From contig NZ_JAFLWW010000017.1 of assembly GCF_018555685.1 (NCBI RefSeq), positions 1-64,000 of the forward strand: a DNA stretch of 64,000 nucleotides. The letters are read 5' to 3'. Below the pieces are notes generated by a model. It saw only the letters and a list, made by a program, of their open reading frames with translations, was not told the DNA's origin and searched no databases. Every line of letters starts with the position of its first letter. The stretch's first letter is position 1. Both the position numbers and the translations under genes were made by a program. Shown one piece after another: positions 58,742 through 64,000 of the stretch. The DNA is from Aminobacter anthyllidis (GTDB lineage Bacteria; Pseudomonadota; Alphaproteobacteria; Rhizobiales; Rhizobiaceae).

Positions 58742-59218
58742 ATGACCAAGGCAAGTGGAATGCTCACCATGCTGGCGATGGCGACAGGTTTCGCCTCGCT
58801 GATCGTTTCAAACGCCGTCGCCGAGGACAGCTCGGCTGCGGCAACCTACAAGGATATCGAAGCCACACTCGGCTCGGTTCCGAGCTTCTTCAAGCAGTTT
58901 CCTGAGACCGGCATCGTCGGCGCCTGGGCAGAGTTCAAGGGCTTTCAGCTCAATCCCAAGACAGAGCTGAATGGCAAGACCAAGGAACTTGTCGGCCTCG
59001 CCGTCGCAGCACAGATACCATGCCAGTACTGCATCTACTTCCACACCCAGGCAGCCAAGGCCAATGGCGCGACCGACGAGGAAATCCGCGAGGCCGTGGC
59101 GATGTCCGCCACCGTGCGGCATTGGTCGACGGTGCTGAACGGCATGCAGATCGACTACCCGCAGTTCAAGCAGGAGGTCGACACGGTGATGGCAGCCGCC
59201 AAGGCGAAGTCGCAATAG
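58742..59218 (+). CDS. Secreted AhpD-like carboxymuconolactone decarboxylase family protein
   Basis: 158 aa. A signal peptide (MLAMATGFASLIVSNAVA) suggests export, unusual for this family. The AhpD-type redox motif is CQYCIYFHTQ (CxxC plus His), with the family helix TKELVGLAVAAQIP before it and EIREAVAMSATVRHW after it. GGAGGAAGAG sits before the ATG at 58742. It starts 105 nt after the fused regulator. Peroxide or thiol chemistry in the periplasm is possible. Confidence 0.82.
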   Translation: MTKASGMLTMLAMATGFASLIVSNAVAEDSSAAATYKDIEATLGSVPSFFKQFPETGIVGAWAEFKGFQLNPKTELNGKTKELVGLAVAAQIPCQYCIYFHTQAAKANGATDEEIREAVAMSATVRHWSTVLNGMQIDYPQFKQEVDTVMAAAKAKSQ

Positions 59219-59312
59219 CGCCGGAGCGGAAGAAGTCGAGCAGTCGTGGCCGATTGCGGGCCGCGTCCATCCAATACGGGCCGCTCAAAGAGCCGGCCAA
59301 CAGGAGGAAAAA

Positions 59313-59675
59313 ATGCTTGCCACCAAGGAAGCCGTCACCGGTGCCTCGATCAAGAAGGCGATCGAAAGCCGTGACGGGCCGATGCTTTCCAGCTTTTACG
59401 CCGACGACGCGCTGGTGCGGGTGATCGACCGCAACAACCCGCCGAGCAAGCCGCGTGAAATCCGCGGCCGCGCGGCGATCACCACCTTTTGGGACGACAT
59501 CTGCAGCCGCGCGATGAGCCATCGCGTCGACCTGACCATTGCGCAAGGCGACAACCTCGCCTTCTCGCAGGACTGCGCCTATCCCGACGGCACCAAGGTC
59601 TTCTGCGCTGCCATGCTGGAACTCAAGGATGGCAAGATCGCGCGGCAGACCGTGGTGCAGGCCTGGGACGAGTGA
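59313..59675 (+). CDS. SnoaL-like / nuclear transport factor 2 family protein
   Basis: A 120-aa cone-shaped cystatin-like fold: SIKKAIESRDGPMLSSFYADDALVRV in the first helix and REIRGRAAITTFWDDI, then FCAAMLELKDGKIARQTVVQ. Members are small hydrolases, isomerases or ligand binders. GAGGAAA lies before the ATG. Same strand as the AhpD-like gene, 94 nt apart. Confidence 0.82.
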   Translation: MLATKEAVTGASIKKAIESRDGPMLSSFYADDALVRVIDRNNPPSKPREIRGRAAITTFWDDICSRAMSHRVDLTIAQGDNLAFSQDCAYPDGTKVFCAAMLELKDGKIARQTVVQAWDE

Positions 59676-59717
59676 TCGGATGCGGGCGAATGGTCGCCCG
59701 CAAAATGGGAGGAAGCC

Positions 59718-60035
59718 ATGTTCGTCGCACGCTGGAAGATCGACGCCCGCTTTGGGCACAAGCAAGGTGCCATCGAGCTTTTGCGCCAATGGGAACGGGA
59801 AATCGGTCCGCAGGCCGGCACCGACAAGATGGCGATGCAGATACTCACCGGGTCGATCGGCGCCAAGGAAGCTTCTATCGAGGTCAATCATACTGTCGAG
59901 AGCCTGGCGCAACTCGACGAGATGTTCGCCAAGCTCTCCAAGATCGACGCCCACGCCCAGTGGGGCAAGCGGCTCGAACCGCTTGTCGTCTCAGGCTCGT
60001 CCTACTGGAACATCTACCGGGTGATTCAGGATTGA
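59718..60035 (+). CDS. Small protein of unknown function (dimeric alpha/beta-like)
   Basis: 105 aa with a repeated strand-helix layout (FVARWKIDARFGHKQGAIELLRQWE, then HTVESLAQLDEMFAKL) that looks like a NIPSNAP-type or other dimeric ferredoxin-like fold. No conserved active site is recognised. GGGAGGAAGCC lies 3-9 nt before the ATG. It probably belongs to a three-gene unit with the AhpD-like and SnoaL-like genes, and its end overlaps the convergent DedA gene by 10 nt. Confidence 0.65.
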   Translation: MFVARWKIDARFGHKQGAIELLRQWEREIGPQAGTDKMAMQILTGSIGAKEASIEVNHTVESLAQLDEMFAKLSKIDAHAQWGKRLEPLVVSGSSYWNIYRVIQD

Positions 60036-60646
60036 TGCGTCTCGCCTGGGGGACGGTCGGTGGCCGTCCTCCGGGTGCTGTGGCGCAGCCCGATGAGAAA
60101 GACGATCTCGGCCGCGACGACGATGGCGATGATGCGAAAGCCGATCGTCACCGGGTCGTGGTCGCTGTCGCGCATCAAATAGCCCCCGACCAGGAAAGCG
60201 GCATTCCAGATGAAGGCACCGGTCAAGGTGGCGAGCGCAAAGGGCAGGAACGACAGCCTGAGAACGCCTGCCTCGAGCGCGAGATAGGTCCGCGCCACCG
60301 GCACCAGCTGGGCGATCAGAGAGGCACGGAAGTTGTTGCGGCGATAGGCCTGCGTCAGCTTCAGATAGGTCGCATGCTTGAGGAAGATGTACTTGCCGAA
60401 GCGCTTGACCGCTGCGTCGGCGCGGTCGGGCCCCAGCCAGTTGCCACCGGTGTACCAGATCATCGATCCCAGGGTCGAGCCGAGCGTGGTCGCGAACATC
60501 AGCGCGACAAGCATCTGCACGTCGGGCGCCGCCGTCATGCCGAGAAACAGCAGCAGCACATGCGACGGCGGGATCGGCGAGATCTTTTCGGTGAAGGCGA
60601 GACATGCCGCGCCGAAAAGGCCGAAGCCCAGGATCGATGGAATCAT
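60026..60646 (-). CDS. DedA-family inner-membrane protein
   Basis: 206 aa with about five hydrophobic helices and the DedA landmarks: an N-terminal FTEKISPIPPSHVLLLFLG (re-entrant segment with Glu and Pro-Pro), GSMIWYTGGNW, FGKYIFLKHATYLKL and RLIPVARTYLALEAGV-like RxxPxxR motif (QLVPVARTYLALEAG). DedA proteins help flip undecaprenyl or phospholipids. The gene overlaps the upstream methyltransferase by 4 nt. Confidence 0.88.
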   Translation of the reverse strand: MIPSILGFGLFGAACLAFTEKISPIPPSHVLLLFLGMTAAPDVQMLVALMFATTLGSTLGSMIWYTGGNWLGPDRADAAVKRFGKYIFLKHATYLKLTQAYRRNNFRASLIAQLVPVARTYLALEAGVLRLSFLPFALATLTGAFIWNAAFLVGGYLMRDSDHDPVTIGFRIIAIVVAAEIVFLIGLRHSTRRTATDRPPGETHQS

Positions 60647-61242
60647 GCAAAACGCCAGTCGTAACTCTTTGCCGGCTTCATCCTGGTGATCCTGTAGACA
60701 GCTGCCGGCGGCAGATTGCGGAAAGTATGGCCAACGCGTGTCACTTCGAGATCGAGCCTGTCGAGCAGCGGCTGTTCAATAGGGCAACGGAAGCCATAAG
60801 TGAACATATACATCGCTCCGTCGGGCCTGACATTTGCAAAAACACCTTCAAGGATGGCAAGCGTCTGGCGCGGCGGGATCGCCAGGAACGGCAGGCCGCT
60901 GATGGCGGCACCAGCGACCGGACCTTCGTAGACCGGCCGGTAGCGCAGTTCCGCCGCATCCATTTCAAGCACGCGCGCCCTGGGAAAACGGTGCCTGAGC
61001 AGGTGGGCGAAATCGGCGTTGAACTCGATCAACGTCACGTCGCTTTCCTTGACGCCGCGGGCCAGCATCGCGCGGGTGAACGGTCCCGTGCCGGCGCCAA
61101 GCTCGAGCACAGGCCCGGTGTCGGGACCAAGCTCCTGGGTCATCAGTGTCGCGAGGCTGGCGCTGGACGGCGTGATGGAAGCGACCTTGAGTGGCGCCGT
61201 GGCCCATGCCCTGAGAAAGGATAAAGCGTCATGTGCGGCCAT
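60643..61242 (-). CDS. Class I SAM-dependent methyltransferase (phospholipid N-methyltransferase-like)
   Basis: 199 aa. SAM motif I is VLELGAGTGPFTRAML, followed by LIEFNADFAHLLRHRFP and VLEMDAAEL. The N-terminal ITPSSASLATLMT is typical of the PmtA/rRNA-adenine-methylase-like branch that methylates phosphatidylethanolamine. True PmtA in rhizobia is about 200 aa, so the length fits. Coupling with DedA suggests a membrane-lipid role. Confidence 0.75.
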   Translation of the reverse strand: MAAHDALSFLRAWATAPLKVASITPSSASLATLMTQELGPDTGPVLELGAGTGPFTRAMLARGVKESDVTLIEFNADFAHLLRHRFPRARVLEMDAAELRYRPVYEGPVAGAAISGLPFLAIPPRQTLAILEGVFANVRPDGAMYMFTYGFRCPIEQPLLDRLDLEVTRVGHTFRNLPPAAVYRITRMKPAKSYDWRFA

Positions 61243-61389
61243 TGCGAACCTCTTTCGAAATCGTCTGCCGGCGAATCGGTCGCCAGTCTTGAACGAAAGC
61301 TGTTTGCGGCTGCTGGATTACACAGGCATTGCGAGAAAACCTCAGAACCAAGCATTTTGGCGGCCAGGCCCCATTGCCGCCTTTGTTTC

Positions 61390-61406
61390 GCAATGCTTCT
61401 GCAATG
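61390..61406 (+). promoter_or_regulatory. Candidate response-regulator box (direct repeats)
   Basis: GCAATG occurs twice in direct orientation with an 11-nt period (61390-61395 and 61401-61406), the spacing typical of OmpR/PhoB-family binding. It lies 46 nt before the response-regulator ATG. A further inverted copy (GCATTGCGA 61326-61334) is found upstream. Confidence 0.5.
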
Positions 61407-61452
61407 TTGAGGGAATAGCCGGGCGGCACCGAGGGGCCCTTCGAGGACAGAA

Positions 61453-62127
61453 ATGCGCATTTTGCTTGTGGAAGACGAGCCAGAACTGGCATCGGCTTTG
61501 AAAACGGCGTTGCGGCGACATGACATGGTGGTGGACCACGCGGCTTCGCTTCTGGAGGCTGGGGATTTTGCCGCCAGCGAGAGCTACGACGCGATCCTGC
61601 TCGACCGTCAGCTGCCCGACGGCGACGGCCTGACGCTGGTGCCGAAGATCCGTGCGCGCGGAAACGCGACGCCGGTCCTGGTGCTGACGGCGCGCAGCGA
61701 CACCTCCGACAAGGTCGACGGGCTCGACATGGGCGCCGACGACTATCTGGCCAAGCCGTTCGCCTTCGAGGAACTGCTGGCCCGGCTGCGGGCCCTGCTG
61801 CGCCGGCCGGCAAACGTGCAGACGCAGGTCATCCGCGCCGGCGACCTGGCCTTCGATCTCGGCCATCGCGAGGTTCTGGTCCGAGGCGAGCCGCTGACGC
61901 TGCCGCGCCGCGAACTGCTGGTACTGGAGGCACTGTTGCGCCGGACGGGCCGCATGGTGCAACGTTCGTCACTGATGGAAGCGGTGTTCGGCCTCGACGA
62001 CGAAATCCAGTCCAATGCGCTCGACACGCATGTGTCGCGGCTTCGTCGCAAGCTGGCGGAAGCCGACGCCAAGGTCGAGATCAATGGCGTGCGCGGCGTC
62101 GGCTACCTCCTGCGCGAGATTTCATGA
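61453..62127 (+). CDS. OmpR/PhoB-family response regulator
   Basis: 224 aa. The receiver domain has the acidic pocket (VEDEP), phosphoacceptor D51 (ILLDRQLPDGDG), VLTARS and the Lys in YLAKPF. The C-terminal winged helix has LTLPRRELLVLEALLRRTGRMV and ALDTHVSRLRRKL. The last 4 nt overlap the kinase gene. Direct GCAATG repeats upstream suggest autoregulation. Confidence 0.92.
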   Translation: MRILLVEDEPELASALKTALRRHDMVVDHAASLLEAGDFAASESYDAILLDRQLPDGDGLTLVPKIRARGNATPVLVLTARSDTSDKVDGLDMGADDYLAKPFAFEELLARLRALLRRPANVQTQVIRAGDLAFDLGHREVLVRGEPLTLPRRELLVLEALLRRTGRMVQRSSLMEAVFGLDDEIQSNALDTHVSRLRRKLAEADAKVEINGVRGVGYLLREIS

Positions 62128-63509
62128 CCATTCAGAAGATCATCCGCCTGCTGGGGCGTTTCTTCCGCCCGATCTCGCTGAAATGGCGGCTGGTATGGCG
62201 TCTGGTGGTGCTCCAGGTGATCCTGCTGACGCTGATGATCTTCATCCTGCTCGGCGGCCTGACCATCGCCGGCGTCATTCCCGACAATTACGAAGGGCGC
62301 GCCATCGACGTGATCCGCAACACCATCACCAAGGATGGCAGCGGCAACCTGATGCTCAAGCAGGGCCCCCTGCTGGCGGAATTGCGCAAGGAAGTTCCCA
62401 ATCTCTGGTTCATAGCCAAAGATGAGCACGGGCATGAACTGTCCGAAGGGACGGTCCCCCCGGAATTCAAGCACATCACCGAAGCGCTCGACTACATCGG
62501 CGATGCACGCTTCGTTGCCGAGCCTGGCGGCAGCCGGACAACCGCCACCGTGCAATGGGCGGAAGACACCGCCGCAGGCAAGGTGCAGATATTCACCGGC
62601 GCCCAGGGCGAGTTCCACATCATGGCGCTGGTGTCGGTTACGCCGGAGCTGTTCCTCGAAATCATCCTCCCGGTCGGCGGCGTGATGGCGGTGGCAACGC
62701 TGCTGGTGATCCCGCTTGTGGTGCGCAGCGCCTTCCGCGGCCTGCGCCAGGCGGCGGTATTGGCCGAGCGGATCGACATCGACGAGCGTGGGGTGCGGCT
62801 GCCGGTCGAGCGCATTCCTTCGGAGATCGCGCCGCTGGTCAGGGCCGTCAACGGCGCGCTCGACCGCCTCGACAAGGGTTATGAACGGCACAAACGCTTC
62901 CTGATCGACGCGGCGCATGAGTTGCGCACACCGGTCGCCATCCTCAACACCCGCATCACCTCGCTGCCTCCGACACCCGAACGGGCGCGGCTGCTGCAGG
63001 ACACGGCGCGGCTATCGACGCTGACCGACCAGTTGCTCGACATCCAGCGCCTCGGCCGGCAGGCTCAGCAATTCACCCGCTTCGACCTCGTGGCGGTGGC
63101 GCGAGGGGTCGTCGTCGACCTGGCGCCGATGGCCTTTGCCGCCGGCTACGAGATGTCGTTCGAGCCGGCACGCGGCGAGCTGTTCGCCAATGGCGACCGG
63201 ACGGCAGTCGAGCGCGCCATCACCAATCTGGTGCAGAACGCCATCGAACATGGCGGCAATGCGGGCAGGATCACGATCGCGGTGAACAGCCCGGCCACGA
63301 TCGAGGTTTCGGACGAAGGCGACGGCGTACCGGCGGCGGAGCGGGAAAAGATCTTCGAGCCGTTCTACCGGCTGCGCCCGCGTGGCCACGGCGCCGGCCT
63401 CGGGCTCAACCTCGTGCACGAGATCATGCAGATCCATGGCGGCCGCATCGAGCTCGCCGGCAGCGACAGGAAGGGCGCCTGCTTCAGGCTGGTCTTCGCC
63501 CAGGCCTGA
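62124..63509 (+). CDS. Two-component sensor histidine kinase
   Basis: 461 aa inner-membrane kinase. Two transmembrane helices (about 28-50 and 180-200) flank a periplasmic sensor domain of about 130 residues; a HAMP-like region leads to the H-box (IDAAHELRTP, H265), N-box (NLVQNAIEHGG), G1 (VSDEGDGVP) and G2 (HGAGLGLNLV). It phosphorylates the response regulator encoded just upstream. The signal is unknown. Confidence 0.92.
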   Translation: MTIQKIIRLLGRFFRPISLKWRLVWRLVVLQVILLTLMIFILLGGLTIAGVIPDNYEGRAIDVIRNTITKDGSGNLMLKQGPLLAELRKEVPNLWFIAKDEHGHELSEGTVPPEFKHITEALDYIGDARFVAEPGGSRTTATVQWAEDTAAGKVQIFTGAQGEFHIMALVSVTPELFLEIILPVGGVMAVATLLVIPLVVRSAFRGLRQAAVLAERIDIDERGVRLPVERIPSEIAPLVRAVNGALDRLDKGYERHKRFLIDAAHELRTPVAILNTRITSLPPTPERARLLQDTARLSTLTDQLLDIQRLGRQAQQFTRFDLVAVARGVVVDLAPMAFAAGYEMSFEPARGELFANGDRTAVERAITNLVQNAIEHGGNAGRITIAVNSPATIEVSDEGDGVPAAEREKIFEPFYRLRPRGHGAGLGLNLVHEIMQIHGGRIELAGSDRKGACFRLVFAQA

Positions 63510-63518
63510 GGCCTTGGT

Positions 63519-64000
63519 TCAACGCCCCGCGATGGTGAGTTCAGCCCCGGCGTCTGCAAGCGCCTGGGCAAGATCTTCGGACGGCTGCTTGTCGGTGACC
63601 AATTCGGTGAAGCCCTGGAAGCCGCAGACCTGGACCAGGCCCTTGCGGCCGAACTTTGTGTGGTCGGTGACGACGACCGAGCGCTGCCCGCGCGCCAGCA
63701 CGACACGGGCGAACTCGGCTTCCTCGAGATTGTAGTCCATGACGCCATTCTCGGCGTCGACAGCGCCGGCCGAGATCACCGCATGGGTGACGGCGAAGCG
63801 GCTGACGAACTCGATCGCCGAAACGCCGAAGGCAGCACCGCTGTCGCTACGCAGCTCGCCGCCGGCCATGTAGACCTTGTTGCCGTTGACGGTCGCCAGC
63901 GTGCGGGCGATGTCGGACGAATTGGTCACCACCGTCAGGCGGCGATGGCCGAGCAGTTCCCGGGCAAGGTAGCTGGTGGTGGTGCCGGTATCGAGCATGA
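63519..64000 (-). CDS. DeoR/GlpR-family transcriptional regulator, C-terminal part
   Basis: The visible part is the sugar-phosphate-sensing domain: LDTGTTTSYLARELLGHRRL (family TT motif), VTNSSDIART, YMAGGELR, FVSRFAVTHAVISAGAVD and VTDHTKFGRKGLVQV. The N-terminal winged helix lies beyond position 64000. It converges on the histidine kinase with 9 nt between stops. Target genes cannot be named. Confidence 0.85.
   Translation of the reverse strand, partial: MLDTGTTTSYLARELLGHRRLTVVTNSSDIARTLATVNGNKVYMAGGELRSDSGAAFGVSAIEFVSRFAVTHAVISAGAVDAENGVMDYNLEEAEFARVVLARGQRSVVVTDHTKFGRKGLVQVCGFQGFTELVTDKQPSEDLAQALADAGAELTIAGR

Overview
The window is GC-rich, densely coded, typical alphaproteobacterial chromosome. 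Several features point to Rhizobiales, most like the Mesorhizobium/Aminobacter group (Phyllobacteriaceae): an NAD-linked FdsGBACD formate dehydrogenase, a cisplatin-type ATP-dependent DNA ligase, a non-pyrrolysine MttB paralogue, several TTG/GTG starts, and rhizobial C/G-rich palindromic repeats. The genus is an inference from gene content and style, not from a database search. I see no phage, plasmid, insertion sequence, CRISPR array or rRNA gene.

Layout. 1-3.7 kb: the 3' part of an ATP-dependent DNA ligase whose open frame runs through a palindromic repeat, a membrane-anchored unknown, and a nitronate monooxygenase. 3.9-10.5 kb: tRNA-Thr(CGT), then an accessory-looking surface-polysaccharide group (aldolase-like, RmlC-like cupin, two glycosyltransferases, sulfotransferase). 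This group is interrupted by a cobalamin riboswitch and a chelatase-like/ferredoxin protein. 10.8-12.4 kb: fatty-acid desaturase and small stress-type proteins. 12.5-23.8 kb: two consecutive peptide-type ABC transporter operons on the minus strand; the first ends in an overlapping amino-thiazoline-carboxylate hydrolase gene. 24.3-29.98 kb: an acyl-CoA ligase with a 241-residue Ala/Lys/Pro histone-like N-terminal tail, a HAD phosphatase, a ParD-like/methionine aminopeptidase pair behind an AT-rich palindrome, and a Tet-type MFS pump. 30-38.5 kb: repeat-rich spacer, CoxG-like protein, methyltransferase, sugar-acid dehydratase, an ArsR-AHSA1-GFA-DUF899 run with a symmetric operator, and a secreted Ser/Asn repeat protein. 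38.5-45.1 kb: an MttB/MocR pair, pgi, HAD phosphatase, GNAT. 45.2-49.7 kb: an outer-membrane beta-barrel protein, Mrp/ApbC, and a VOC/DoxX/SRPBCC/VOC group. 49.8-57.0 kb: a LysR regulator and the formate dehydrogenase operon with fdhD. 57.0-64 kb: an alpha/beta-hydrolase/pseudo-cyclase/LuxR protein, a secreted AhpD-like protein with two small partners, DedA plus a methyltransferase, an OmpR-type two-component system, and a truncated DeoR-family regulator at the edge.

How the parts fit. The clearest functional unit is formate oxidation to CO2 with NADH production: FdsG, FdsB and FdsA form the electron chain, FdhD delivers sulfur to the Mo cofactor, FdsD is the small accessory subunit, and the LysR protein is the likely activator. 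The peptide transporters, MttB/MocR and the sugar-acid dehydratase look like scavenging functions of a soil or plant-associated heterotroph. The points most worth a second look are the in-frame palindromic repeat in the ligase, the histone-like tail on the acyl-CoA ligase, the riboswitch-controlled chelatase-like protein that lacks the usual catalytic histidines, the ParD-like/aminopeptidase operon, and the hydrolase/dead-cyclase/LuxR fusion.
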